This document shows, in pieces, positions 46,236-55,020 of a DNA stretch of 64,000 nucleotides. The translations under genes and the position numbers were made by a program. Source of the DNA: SZUA-547 sp963669315. GTDB taxonomy: Bacteria; Pseudomonadota; Alphaproteobacteria; Rhodobacterales; Rhodobacteraceae. The notes under the pieces were generated by a model, which saw only the letters and a program-made list of their open reading frames with translations, did not search any database and had not been told where the DNA came from. The first letter of the stretch is position 1. Every line of letters begins with the position of its first letter. The stretch covers positions 1,116,001 to 1,180,000 of the forward strand of contig OY770021.1 in NCBI GenBank assembly GCA_963669315.1, written 5' to 3'.

Positions 46236-46742
46236 GTGCCGGAGATTGTCAAACGCTATGTCCGGGTCGTTGAGGCTGTGAACTACAGGCTTGGCCGGAT
46301 CACGATGTATCTGATTTTCGGGATGATCGGCATCCTGCTGTGGTCCTCAATCTCGAAGACGTTCTTTGCGCCGACGCTCTGGACGCTGGAGATGGCTCAG
46401 TTTGCGATGGTCGCCTATTACATCCTTGGCGGACCATACTCGATCCAACTCGGCTCGAACGTCCGCATGGACCTGTTCTACGGCGATTGGTCGCCGCGAA
46501 AAAAGGCGTGGTTTGACGCCTTCACCGTATTCTTCCTGATGTTCTATCTAGGCGTTCTTCTGTATGGCGGAATCGAGAGCACAGCCTATTCGCTGGAATA
46601 CAATGAGCGCAGTTCCACCGCGTGGCGGCCGTTCATGTGGCCGATCAAAATCATCATGTGCGTCGGCATTCTGCTGATGTTGCTGCAAGCTTTGGCCGAG
46701 TTCTTCAAGGACGTCGCCCGCATCCGCGGGGAGGAGATTTGA
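46236..46742 (+). CDS. TRAP transporter small permease (DctQ)
   Basis: A 168-residue inner-membrane protein with four predicted helices and the DctQ motif WTLEMAQFAMVAYYILGG. It connects the binding protein with the large permease in a sodium-driven TRAP carboxylate importer. GTG 46,236 has GGGAGG eight bases upstream and gives a normal N-terminus; ATG 46,218 inside the previous gene is an alternative. The stop overlaps the dctM start. Confidence 0.9.
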   Translation: MPEIVKRYVRVVEAVNYRLGRITMYLIFGMIGILLWSSISKTFFAPTLWTLEMAQFAMVAYYILGGPYSIQLGSNVRMDLFYGDWSPRKKAWFDAFTVFFLMFYLGVLLYGGIESTAYSLEYNERSSTAWRPFMWPIKIIMCVGILLMLLQALAEFFKDVARIRGEEI

Positions 46743-48064
46743 TGTCCTATGAAATGATCGCAATCCTGATGTTCTCATCGATGATGCTGTTGCTGATGAC
46801 CGGGCAGCGGGTATTTGGCGCGATTGGCGCGGTGGGTGTGGTCGCCGCGCTTTTTCTGTGGGGCACGGGCGGGTCCGATATCGGCTTCTCGGCGGCGATG
46901 AAGCTAATGAAGTGGTATCCGCTGCTGACCCTGCCGATGTTCATATTCATGGGCTACGTGCTGTCTGAGTCCAAGATCGCCGACGATCTCTACAAGATGT
47001 TCCATGTTTGGATGGGACCGGTCCGGGGCGGGCTGGCCATCGGCACGATCGCGCTTATGGTGCTGGTTTCGGCGATGAACGGGCTTTCGGTCGCGGGCAT
47101 GGCAATAGGCGCCACAATCGCGCTGCCCGAGCTATTGCGCCGCGGCTATGACAAGCGGATGGTCACCGGCGTGGTTCAGGCGGGCTCGTCGCTGGGCATC
47201 CTTGTGCCGCCCTCGGTGGTGCTGGTCCTCTATGCGATGATCGCGCGTCAACCAGTGGGGCAGCTCTGGTTGGCTGGTGTGTTTCCAGGCCTGATGATGG
47301 CGGCGATGTTCATCATCTACGTCGTGATCCGCTGCCGTTTGCAGCCCGAACTTGGCCCTGCTCTGCCCGAGGAGGAACGCAATGTTCCTTTTTCGGAGAA
47401 ACTCGGACTCTTGCGCGCGGGGTTGCTGCCGATTGGCATATTCGCGGCGATGATGGTGCCATTCGTCAACGGTTGGACCAGCCTGGTGGAAAGCTCGGCC
47501 ATCGGCGCGATGACCGCGTTTCTCGCGGCGGTATTCAAGCGCCGGATGACCCGGACCGTGTTCGAGGTTTCGGTTCGGCAGACGCTCGCAATCTCCTGCA
47601 TGTTCATGTGGATCATTCTGGCGGCGTTGTGCTTCGGCGCGGTGTTCGACGGACTGGGGGCGGTGCGCGCGATCGAGAACCTGTTCACCGAGCGTCTCGG
47701 CCTGAACCCATGGATGATCCTGATCCTGATGCAGCTGTCTTTCCTGCTGATGGGCACGTTTTTGGACGACACCGCCATGCTGGTGATTGTCGCGCCGCTC
47801 TATGTGCCTTTGGTGAAGGTGCTTGGCTTCGATCTGGTCTGGTACGGGGTGCTCTACACGATCACCACACAGATCGCCTACATGACGCCGCCATTCGGAT
47901 ACAATCTGTTCCTGATGCGCGCGATGGCGCCGCCGGAGATTCAGCTGGGCGACATCTACCGCTCCATCATTCCCTTTGTGGGCGTGATGGTTCTGGCGCT
48001 GGCGACCGTGATGGCGTTTCCCGAAATCGCGCTTTGGCTGCCGGAATATGTGTACAAAAAATAG
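46742..48064 (+). CDS. TRAP transporter large permease (DctM)
   Basis: Transport subunit of 440 residues with about twelve hydrophobic segments. Diagnostic blocks are WYPLLTLPMFIFMGYVLSES, GMAIGATIALPELLRRGYD and GSSLGILVPPSVVLVLYAMI, plus MTPPFGYNLFLMR near the C-terminus. The ATG overlaps the dctQ stop, and an in-frame upstream extension within dctQ is rejected. It belongs to the same operon as the amidohydrolase and dctP. Confidence 0.95.
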   Translation: MSYEMIAILMFSSMMLLLMTGQRVFGAIGAVGVVAALFLWGTGGSDIGFSAAMKLMKWYPLLTLPMFIFMGYVLSESKIADDLYKMFHVWMGPVRGGLAIGTIALMVLVSAMNGLSVAGMAIGATIALPELLRRGYDKRMVTGVVQAGSSLGILVPPSVVLVLYAMIARQPVGQLWLAGVFPGLMMAAMFIIYVVIRCRLQPELGPALPEEERNVPFSEKLGLLRAGLLPIGIFAAMMVPFVNGWTSLVESSAIGAMTAFLAAVFKRRMTRTVFEVSVRQTLAISCMFMWIILAALCFGAVFDGLGAVRAIENLFTERLGLNPWMILILMQLSFLLMGTFLDDTAMLVIVAPLYVPLVKVLGFDLVWYGVLYTITTQIAYMTPPFGYNLFLMRAMAPPEIQLGDIYRSIIPFVGVMVLALATVMAFPEIALWLPEYVYKK

Positions 48065-48174
48065 AGGAAGAACTCCCCCCAAAGGAGCAAGGACGACGAC
48101 CGCGCTGGAGGCGCGCAACCAATACCGAGGGTAAGGCGATCAACGCCGGCCCAGTTCAACAAGGAGGTTCGACA

Positions 48175-49209
48175 ATGAACACCAGACGCAAATTCCTGAC
48201 CGGCAGCGCCGCCGTCGGCGCCGCCACGCTCGCCGCGCCGGCGGTGCACGCACAGTCCAAGATCAAGTGGCGGATGCAGACCTATGCCGGGCCAGCGTTG
48301 GCCGAGCACGTGATCAAGCCGGCAATTGACAGCTTCAACAAGGTCGCTGGCGACCAGATGGAGATCGAGCTGTTTTTTGCAGATCAGCTTGTTCCGACGG
48401 GCGAGCTGTTCCGCGCCATGCAAAAGGGCACGATCGACGCGGTGCAGTCAGACGACGACTCGATGGCTTCGCCCACCGAAGTGACGGTGTTTGGCGGCTA
48501 CTTCCCGTTCGCCAGCCGCTATTCGCTGGACGTGCCTGTGCTCTTCAACCAGTACGGTTTGAATGAGATCTGGGACGCTGAATACTCCAAGGTCGGCGTC
48601 AAACACCTGTCCGCCGGCGCATGGGATCCGTGCCATTTCGCCACCAAGGACCCAATCAACAGCCTTGAGGACCTGAAGGGCAAGCGGGTTTTCACCTTCC
48701 CGACGGCGGGTCGGTTTTTGACACAGTTCGGTGTGGTGCCGGTCACCCTGCCGTGGGAGGACATCGAAGTCGCTGTGCAGACAGGCGAGTTGGATGGCGT
48801 CGCTTGGTCCGGCATCACTGAGGATTACACTGTCGGCTGGGCGGACGTGACCGACTATTTCCTGACAAATAACATCTCGGGCGCATGGGCGGGATCGTTC
48901 TTCGCCAATATGGACCGCTGGAATGAGCTTCCGCCCCACCTGCAAGAGTTGCTTAAGCTGACCATGGACAGCTCCCACTATTATCGCCAGTGGTGGTATT
49001 GGGGCGGCGAGGCCTCTCTGCGTGTTGGCGGCGACAAGATGAAGTTGACCTCCATCCCGGATGAGGAATGGGCGACCGTCGAGGCCGCCGCCGTGAAATT
49101 CTGGGATGAGATCGCAGCCGAGTCCGAAACCAAGGCCAAAGTGGTCGAGATCTTCAAGAAATATAACGCCGATATGGAGAAAGCCGGCCGACCCTATCGC
49201 TACGGGTGA
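48175..49209 (+). CDS. TRAP transporter substrate-binding protein (DctP), Tat-type signal
   Basis: Periplasmic binding protein of 344 residues. The N-terminus MNTRRKFLTGSAAVGAATL has a twin-arginine RRKFL motif and an AHA cleavage site, so it is probably exported folded by Tat. The mature part follows the DctP pattern (FADQLVPTGELFRAMQKGTI; GKRVFTFPTAGRFL; LDGVAWSGITEDYTVGW). Many aromatic residues (SSHYYRQWWYWGG) may line the ligand site. AAGGAGG precedes the ATG. The ligand is not predictable; a carboxylate or N-acyl amino acid would suit the neighbours. Confidence 0.92.
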   Translation: MNTRRKFLTGSAAVGAATLAAPAVHAQSKIKWRMQTYAGPALAEHVIKPAIDSFNKVAGDQMEIELFFADQLVPTGELFRAMQKGTIDAVQSDDDSMASPTEVTVFGGYFPFASRYSLDVPVLFNQYGLNEIWDAEYSKVGVKHLSAGAWDPCHFATKDPINSLEDLKGKRVFTFPTAGRFLTQFGVVPVTLPWEDIEVAVQTGELDGVAWSGITEDYTVGWADVTDYFLTNNISGAWAGSFFANMDRWNELPPHLQELLKLTMDSSHYYRQWWYWGGEASLRVGGDKMKLTSIPDEEWATVEAAAVKFWDEIAAESETKAKVVEIFKKYNADMEKAGRPYRYG

Positions 49210-49233
49210 CACCAGCTCTGCGATGACAAACCC

Positions 49234-49262
49234 GCCCGCTTCCATACCGGAAGCGGGCTCTT
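49234..49262 (+). terminator. Intrinsic terminator of the TRAP operon
   Basis: GCCCGCTTCC-ATACC-GGAAGCGGGC is a 10-bp perfect stem 24 bases after the dctP stop, followed by TCTT. It marks the end of ordinary chromosome before the insertion-sequence cluster. Confidence 0.75.
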
Positions 49263-49275
49263 AAGGTCGAAGTCT

Positions 49276-49850
49276 TCATAGCTGGTAGTTCGACATTCGA
49301 TCTGCTGACCGCCGCTCATCGACGCAGGCGCGCTCGACACGGTCGTCATGGCGCAGGTGGACATGCAGGGCCGCCTGATGGGCAAGCGCGGCGTCTTTTG
49401 GGGCTGCGTGTCTGGATGGACAGGCCCACCTCGCTGTAGAGCCGGTAGATGGTCTTGTGGTTCGCTCGCCAGCCCTCGACGCGCAGAAGCTCGGCGATCT
49501 TGCGATAGCCGTCCCCGCCGTATTGTTTCGCCAGTCGGATGAGGGCGAAACACAGCGCATTGTCGTCTCTCGGAGCAGCGTTGTATTGCATCGAACAGCG
49601 CGCCAGACGGATCACCCGGTAGGTCCGCCGCTCAGATATCGCGAGCCTCTGACGTGTATGAATGACGCCCGGGCGTTGCTGGCTCGTCGCCAGGCCCTGG
49701 GCTTTAGACGGATCAGGCTTCCTTGAGGATCAGCTTGTCCAGATCAATCTCCCGAAGAAGCTTCAGGATGCCCTCGCCTGAATGCCGTTTCCGAGCCATC
49801 TCACATTCCAATTCTCAGCCCAAACAGTGGCCCAGTTTCAGGCGGGAAGG
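49276..49850 (-). mobile_element. Deleted IS3-family relic
   Basis: On the minus strand the orfA start survives (MARKRHSGEGILK from ATG 49,799) but is fused after a large internal deletion to its end (LDKLILKEA). A piece of orfB follows with the HTH_21 pattern LAKQYGGDGYRKIAELLRVE and TIYRLYSEVGL. The catalytic DDE part is absent. It is a different, more distant IS3 member than the copies at 55 and 62 kb. A GGCCCAGTTTCAGGCGGG stretch near 49,832 may be its terminal repeat. Confidence 0.75.
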
Positions 49851-49994
49851 ATAGAACTTGTTGGCGGACCAACTTACGTCTAGAACACTCGTTGACTGGG
49901 ATGAACCAGTTCACCCGACCTAAACACCAGAATTTCGTTGCCAAGCCAGGTCAGTAGTTTATCCCTGTCACGGACAACAAGAAAATGCAGGCGC

Positions 49995-51023
49995 ATGGCT
50001 GAAACCTCCGACCCTACTTGGTCGCAACCCGATACACGCTCTCCGCGCGATTGGGTCGTGATACTCGCCAACTATCGCGAGCCCAATCAGCTTCGCAGCG
50101 CGTTTGAATTGGGTGTGACCGTTGTTCCATTTGTGCTGTTGTGGTGTCTGGCGTGGTGGTCGCTGTCTGTCAGCTATTGGCTGACAATTGCGATTTCGCT
50201 TTTCAACGCGGCGTTCTTGTTGCGCCTGTTCGCCATCCAGCATGATTGCGGGCATGGGGCGTTTTTCAAGAACAGGACGTTCAGCGACTCGCTGGGGCGT
50301 GTAATCGGGGTGCTCACGTTGACGCCCTACGATGTCTGGCGGCGCACGCACGCGGCGCACCACTCCGCCTCAGGTAATCTCGACAAGCGCGGCATGGGCG
50401 ACATCCACACACTTACGGTCGCGGAATATCGCGAGTTGTCGACGTTCAACCGCCTGATTTACCGGATATATCGTCACCCTATTGTGCTGTTCGGTCTGGG
50501 ACCAGGATATCAGTTCTTTCTGCAGAACCGGATACCGTACGGACTGATGGCTAATGCGAAATATTGGGTTAGCGCGATGGGTACCAATATCGCAATTCTC
50601 GCCGGGTTGGGGCTAATATTATACTTTGGCGGCTTGATGCCAATTTTACTTATATTTCTTCCTTCGACCATGCTTGCGGCGACGGCGGGCGTCTGGCTGT
50701 TCTATGTGCAACACCAGTTCGAGACCACCCAATGGGATCATGATCAGGATTGGATGTTGCACGACGCCGCGCTGCACGGCAGCTCACATTACATGCTGCC
50801 TTCGGTGTTGCGCTGGTTCAGCGCAAATATTGGCGTTCATCATGTGCATCATCTCTACAGCCGTATCCCATTCTATCGCCTACCCGAAGTGCTTCGCGAT
50901 TACGAGGAACTTGCAAATAGCAACCAAATGACAATCCGAGAAAGCATCGCCACTGCCCGGTTGCATCTGTGGGACGAGAAAAGCAGGCGGCTATTGTCGT
51001 TTTCTCAGGCGCTTCACCCCTGA
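49995..51023 (+). CDS. Fatty acid desaturase, DesA-like
   Basis: Integral-membrane di-iron desaturase of 342 residues. The three histidine boxes are intact: HDCGH in AIQHDCGHGAFF (about residue 95), HAAHH in RRTHAAHHSASG, and HHVHH in ANIGVHHVHHLYSRIP near the C-terminus. Hydrophobic pairs lie before box 1 and between boxes 2 and 3. The pattern is that of acyl-lipid omega-6/delta-12 enzymes, but regioselectivity cannot be read from sequence. It is flanked on both sides by IS remnants, so it may have been carried in or is simply next to a hot spot. Confidence 0.92.
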   Translation: MAETSDPTWSQPDTRSPRDWVVILANYREPNQLRSAFELGVTVVPFVLLWCLAWWSLSVSYWLTIAISLFNAAFLLRLFAIQHDCGHGAFFKNRTFSDSLGRVIGVLTLTPYDVWRRTHAAHHSASGNLDKRGMGDIHTLTVAEYRELSTFNRLIYRIYRHPIVLFGLGPGYQFFLQNRIPYGLMANAKYWVSAMGTNIAILAGLGLILYFGGLMPILLIFLPSTMLAATAGVWLFYVQHQFETTQWDHDQDWMLHDAALHGSSHYMLPSVLRWFSANIGVHHVHHLYSRIPFYRLPEVLRDYEELANSNQMTIRESIATARLHLWDEKSRRLLSFSQALHP

Positions 51024-51076
51024 GACTGCGCAACTTTTGGGCGCGAGAAATCTCGCCAGTAGATTGAATCCAACGT

Positions 51077-51190
51077 TTAGAACCCTCGATTTCTGGCAGC
51101 GATGATCTGGTCGGGATCGGCGCGCCAGATGAAGGGTTTGGCCTCGGTGTCGTTGTGCTCAGCGATGAAGCGATTGATGGCGGCCTGTAT
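51077..51190 (-). mobile_element. C-terminal stub of an IS630-family transposase
   Basis: A 37-codon minus-strand tail reads QAAINRFIAEHNDTEAKPF then WRADPDQIIAARNRG before TAA, the standard C-terminus of IS630 transposases. The rest is gone; the stub runs directly into the terminal repeat of the truncated IS21 at 51,186, so that IS21 probably inserted into an IS630. Confidence 0.75.
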
Positions 51191-51393
51191 AGGGTGCCTG
51201 TAAATCCGACCAGTGGAGCGGCGGGATGATCCTGCTGCGGGCGGCGTAATATCCCGCCACGTGGAAGTCTGGGAATCGTTGAGGCGGTTTCGAGGCGAGG
51301 ATGTACGGGTTGGAGATTTATCATCGCGTCCGGCGGGCGGTTCTGCGCGACGGGATGAGCGAGCGGCGGCGCTGGCTTTCGGGGTCGACCGGG
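51186..51393 (+). mobile_element. Truncated IS21-type end (istA side)
   Basis: About 208 bases match, in reverse orientation, the istA-side end of the complete IS21 at 53,720-53,926: terminal TGTATAGGGTGCCTGTAAAT, the CCCGCCACGTGGAAGTCT leader and the first istA codons (MYGLEIYHRVRRAVLRDGMS from 51,301). A small deletion after that puts the frame out, and the sequence stops where the complete element begins. Confidence 0.8.
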
Positions 51394-51529
51394 TGTCAAT
51401 GGCGCCCGAACTTCCGTCCAGTTGGGCGCCCGAACACCCGGCCAGCTGAGTGGATCGGTCTGATCCAGCGCCAAGGGCGCGCTGACCGTCAAGAGTCAGA
51501 GCGCGCCCGTGGTTGAGCCGGGGAGTTGT

Positions 51530-52300
51530 TCAGATGGCTTTGCGAGCCCGGCTTTGCGCCAGGCGGTAGGACCGGCCGTTCATCTCAAGAATGTGGACAT
51601 GGTGGGTGAGCCTGTCGAGAAGGGCTCCGGTGAGGCGTTCTTCGCCGAGGATCGAGGTCCATTCGTCGAAGGGCAGGTTCGAGGTGATGATGGTGGCGCC
51701 GCGTTCGTAGCGCTGGCTGATCAACTCGAACAGCAGTTCTGCGCCGGTCTTTGAGAGCGGGACGAAGCCGAGCTCATCGATGATCAGCAGCTCGACCGTC
51801 GCCATCTGCTTCTGGAGACGCAGGAGACGTCTTTCGTCGCGGGCCTCGATCAGCTCATGCACGATTGCGGCGGCGGCGGCGAAGCGGGTCTTGATCCCGC
51901 GCTGGCAGGCGGCCAGGCCGATCCCGAGGGCGACATGGGTCTTGCCGACGCCGGACGGGCCGAGGGCGATGACGTTCTCCCGTCGGCTGACGAACTCGCC
52001 GCGGGCAAGGTTCAGGACGAGTTTCTTGTTCAATTGCGGGATGGCGTCGAAATCGAAGCTCTCCAGGCTCTTGATCGCCGGGAACCTGGCGGCCTTGATG
52101 CGCCGATCGATCATCCGCGCCTCCCGATCCAGCAGCTCCAGTTCGATCAGCCGGGCGAGATAGCGGACATGGTCGACATTCTCCTCGGCGCATTGCCGGG
52201 CGATCTTCTCATGCTCGCGCAGCACGGTGGGGAGCTTCAGTTTCTTCAGGTGATGGCGCAGCAGGATTTCCGGCGCTTCGTTCGTCGCGGCGCTCATCAT
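51530..52300 (-). CDS. istB: IS21 helper ATPase IstB
   Basis: AAA+ ATPase of about 256 residues that assists the IstA transposase. N-terminal helical IS21-specific region (LRHHLKKLKLPTVLREHEK), Walker A GPSGVGKTHVA, Walker B ELLIIDELGFVPLS, sensor motif ATIITSNLPFDEW. The start overlaps the istA stop (ATGATG), the usual istA-istB coupling. Looks intact. Confidence 0.93.
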   Translation of the reverse strand: MMSAATNEAPEILLRHHLKKLKLPTVLREHEKIARQCAEENVDHVRYLARLIELELLDREARMIDRRIKAARFPAIKSLESFDFDAIPQLNKKLVLNLARGEFVSRRENVIALGPSGVGKTHVALGIGLAACQRGIKTRFAAAAAIVHELIEARDERRLLRLQKQMATVELLIIDELGFVPLSKTGAELLFELISQRYERGATIITSNLPFDEWTSILGEERLTGALLDRLTHHVHILEMNGRSYRLAQSRARKAI

Positions 52301-53811
52301 ATCGCTCCGGCCATCAGAGCCATGTAGTCGGCCGGGTTGGTCGCCGCGACGGCGGAGACGGGCAGATGCGGGTACTCCTTCAGGTCCAGCCGCGGCGGGC
52401 GGTTCTCGGTTTTGCAGAGCGCCAGATGCTTCACCGCGTCGGCGCTGATCGCCCCGAGCTCCAGCGCGTCGCGCACGGCGGATCGGACCACGGGCTCGGG
52501 GAAGACCTTGAACAGCTGCAGCACCTGCACGAACTCGCGCTTGCCGGCGGATCTGCGGTTCCTCTGGCTGAGCCGCGCCTCCAGGAGGCGGCGCAGCCGG
52601 TCGAAGTCATCGCCCAGATCCCAGCCCTGCAGGGGCGCGGCCTGATCGAGGGCCCCCACCTTGCGCTCGATCAGATCGAGATAATGCAGCGGGTCGAAGA
52701 CGAAGTCCTCGGCGGCGTAGGAGCGTCTGTGGCGGGCGATCTCCTCGGCGCCCGCTTCGATGACGATCTCATCGACATAGGCTTTGACCATCACGTCCCT
52801 GTGGGCGTAGGCGACGGGAACCGAGTAGTCCGTGTTTTTGTAGCGGACCAGCGCCAGGCTGCTCGCCCGGCCGGGCCGCTTATGGCAGGCCTCGAACGGC
52901 GTCGCCGGCAGATCCATGAACGCCGCCCGATCCGCGTCCAGCCGGGCGCCGATGCTGGCGCTTTCCACCCCGCGCAGCACCGCCGACAGGCGCTCCCGGC
53001 AGCGCTCCAGCAGCATCGCGTTCAAGGCGTCGATGTCGGGCGCCGACGGATTCGGAACCATGAAGCTCCGGCGCGCAAAGCCCACCATCCCCTCCACCTT
53101 GCCTTTATCGTTCCCCCGACCTGGGCGGCCGAACCGGTCCTCGAACAGGTAATGCGACTGCAAGGCCTCGAACATCCGGCTGCGCTTGCGGGTCCCGTCG
53201 CCAAGGATCTGCGCCACCGCCAGCCTGGTGTTGTCATAGAGAATGGAGAGGGGAACACCGCCGAAGAACGCAAAAGCCTCCACATGCCCGTCGCAAAACG
53301 CCTCAGCCGTCTCCGCGTGATAGGCCTTCACGAAGAAGGCGTCGCTCTGTGGCAGGCTCACCACGAAGAACCGGATCTTCCGCTCGACCCCGCCAAGCAC
53401 GACGGTCGCTTCGCCGAAGTCGGCCTGCGCCTGGCCCGGGGGATGCGCGAGCGGAACAAAGGCCTCCTTCAGGTGCTGGCGCCGAGGGCGCACATGGTCC
53501 CGCACCGTCGTATACCCGCCCTCGAACCCGCGCTCATCGCGAAGCCGCTCGAAGATCCGCCGCACCGTGTGTCGCTGCTTCTTCGGAACCTCCCGGTCCG
53601 AGATCAGGATCTGATCAACGAAATCCGCGTGCGCGTCCATCCGGCTGCGTGGCCGCTGCGACTTCAGCCGATAACCAGGCGGTTCGGAGAACCGCAACAT
53701 CTTCGACACCGTCGCCCGATCGATCCCGAAAGCCAGCGCCGCTTCCCGCTCGCTCATCCCGTCGCGCAGAACCGCCCGCCGGACGCGATGATAAATCTCC
53801 AACCCGTACAT
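52297..53811 (-). CDS. istA: IS21 transposase IstA
   Basis: DDE transposase of 504 residues. HTH at the N-terminus (SEREAALAFGIDRATVSKML), catalytic residues in GQAQADFGEATV (first Asp), SILYDNTRLAV (second Asp) and GNDKGKVEGMVGFARR (Glu), then the Mu-type C-terminal beta domain (YKNTDYSVPVAYAHRDVMVK). All three catalytic residues are present, so the element may still move. Confidence 0.93.
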   Translation of the reverse strand: MYGLEIYHRVRRAVLRDGMSEREAALAFGIDRATVSKMLRFSEPPGYRLKSQRPRSRMDAHADFVDQILISDREVPKKQRHTVRRIFERLRDERGFEGGYTTVRDHVRPRRQHLKEAFVPLAHPPGQAQADFGEATVVLGGVERKIRFFVVSLPQSDAFFVKAYHAETAEAFCDGHVEAFAFFGGVPLSILYDNTRLAVAQILGDGTRKRSRMFEALQSHYLFEDRFGRPGRGNDKGKVEGMVGFARRSFMVPNPSAPDIDALNAMLLERCRERLSAVLRGVESASIGARLDADRAAFMDLPATPFEACHKRPGRASSLALVRYKNTDYSVPVAYAHRDVMVKAYVDEIVIEAGAEEIARHRRSYAAEDFVFDPLHYLDLIERKVGALDQAAPLQGWDLGDDFDRLRRLLEARLSQRNRRSAGKREFVQVLQLFKVFPEPVVRSAVRDALELGAISADAVKHLALCKTENRPPRLDLKEYPHLPVSAVAATNPADYMALMAGAI

Positions 53812-53951
53812 CCCCGCCTCAAACCAAACCTCAATGGTTCGAGACTTCCACGTGGCGGGTTTTTACGCCGCCCGCAGCGAAGACATTCCGCCGCTCCCGT
53901 GGTTGGATTTACAGGCGCCCTCTACACACTCGCCGGTATCCTGGCCTTCGC

Positions 53952-53987
53952 CGCAAACAAGAACGCCGTCGCAGAGGGCGACGGCGT
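53952..53987 (-). terminator. Terminator downstream of the tRNA-fMet 3' half
   Basis: ACGCCGTCGC and GCGACGGCGT form a 10-bp perfect stem; a U-rich TTCTTGTTT follows on the minus strand. It lies just beyond the tRNA CCA end, where the chromosomal tRNA-fMet transcript would stop, suggesting this side is the original chromosomal flank. Confidence 0.65.
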
Positions 53988-54001
53988 CGGTACGTTCTTG
54001 A

Positions 54002-54054
54002 TGGTTGCGGGGGTAGGATTTGAACCTACGACCTTCAGGTTATGAGATCGCTCT
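54002..54054 (-). repeat. Attachment-site repeat 1: 3' half of an initiator tRNA-fMet gene
   Basis: A 53-bp sequence identical to 62,737-62,789. On the minus strand 54,002-54,046 runs from the CTCATAA anticodon loop (CAU) through CCTGA, the T-arm (GGTTCAAATCC) and acceptor strand to CCA, as in alphaproteobacterial tRNA-fMet. The 5' half is missing: the bases before the anticodon loop (GCGAT) cannot pair with CCTGA, so this is not a functional tRNA. It is the crossover core of a tyrosine-recombinase element, adjacent to an integrase gene. Confidence 0.85.
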
Positions 54055-54236
54055 GGCCTCTTCGCACGGACTGCGCTGAATTGCGCCTATCTACCCTATC
54101 TTATTGATTGCCTTACTTTTTTATTGACGGGAACTACGCTCACTTTCTACGCCTTTCGCCATGACTTGCCGCCAATTGCTTCCACAGTGCTTCCACAAGG
54201 CGCGCTTTCCGGGCGGCGAGCATCGGAGAAATGGCG

Positions 54237-54986
54237 ATGCCCAAACTAACCAAACGCAGCGTTGAAGCGCTCAAGCCGGCGGCGAGAAACTACTTCGTCT
54301 GGGACGACGAGATCAAAGGCTTCGGCGTCCGGGTGATGCCCTCGGGGACTAAAACCTATCAGGTGCAGTATCGGAAGGGCGGGCGCACGCGGCGTGCCTC
54401 CATAGGGAGGCATGGCAACATCACAGCCGAGATCGCCCGCGCCAAGGCCAAGGAGCTGATGGGCGAGGTCTCCAAGGGCGAGAACCCGGTCGAAGAGATC
54501 GCCCAGCACCGCCGCGCGCCGACCGTTGCGGCCCTCTGCGAGCGGTTCTTCGAAACGCATGTGATGGAGCGCTGCAAGCCCTCGACGCAGGCCGAGTACC
54601 GCCGCGCCATCGACAAGTTCATCAACCCCGCCATCGGCGGCTTCAAGGTGATCGACGTCGAGCGCAAGGACGTGGCCGCGCTCCATGAAAAACACCGCGA
54701 CAAACCCTATCAGGCCAACCGGACGCTTGGCGTAATCTCAAAGATGTTCAATCTCTCCGAAGTCTGGGGGCTGAGACCGGACGGCTCCAACCCGTGTCGC
54801 CATGTCCCGAAGTATCGCGAGAAGAAGCGCGAGCGGTATCTCAGTCAGGCCGAGTTGCTGCGCTTGGGCGAAGTCCTGGCGGAGGCGCAGCAGGACGGAT
54901 CGGAATCGGTCTACGTCATCGCCGCCTTCCGCCTCCTGATCCTGACCGGCTGCCGCCTTGGCGAGATACAGACGCTCAAGTGGGAA
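54237..54986 (+). pseudogene. Tyrosine-recombinase integrase, truncated by an IS3 insertion
   Basis: P4-type integrase: DUF4102-like N-terminus (MPKLTKRSVEALKPAARNYF), arm/core-binding region (RFFETHVMERCKPSTQAEYR) and the start of the catalytic domain with the first catalytic arginine (LLILTGCRLGEIQTLKWE). At 54,987 the IS3 begins, so the Lys, His-x-x-Arg and Tyr parts are lost; the frame runs on into the IS to 55,136 with unrelated residues. ATG 54,237 follows GGAGAA; ATG 54,231 is possible. The missing 3' part is not found beyond the IS, so a deletion accompanied the insertion. Confidence 0.88.
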
Positions 54987-55020
54987 TGGGCAGCCTCACC
55001 TGATTGGTCCGGTTTGAATG

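Larger units (their letters stand above)
51394..53926 (-). mobile_element. Complete IS21-family insertion sequence
   Basis: A ~2.53-kb element with istA and istB and related ends: TGTAGAGGGCGCCTGTAAAT at the istA side (reverse strand, from 53,926) and TGTCAATGGCGCCCGAACTT at the istB side (51,394). The istB-side end has a second GGCGCCCGAAC-type internal repeat at about 51,425, as IS21 ends often do. No target-site duplication is visible in the flanks, perhaps because the left neighbour is another truncated IS21. Confidence 0.85.

Noticed and set aside
52366..54045. 559-codon plus-strand frame over istA and beyond
   Set aside because: Antisense shadow of istA that runs on through the IS end into the tRNA remnant.
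54002..54054. Functional tRNA-Met gene
   Set aside because: Only the 3' half from the anticodon loop onward is present; the bases before it cannot form the anticodon stem.
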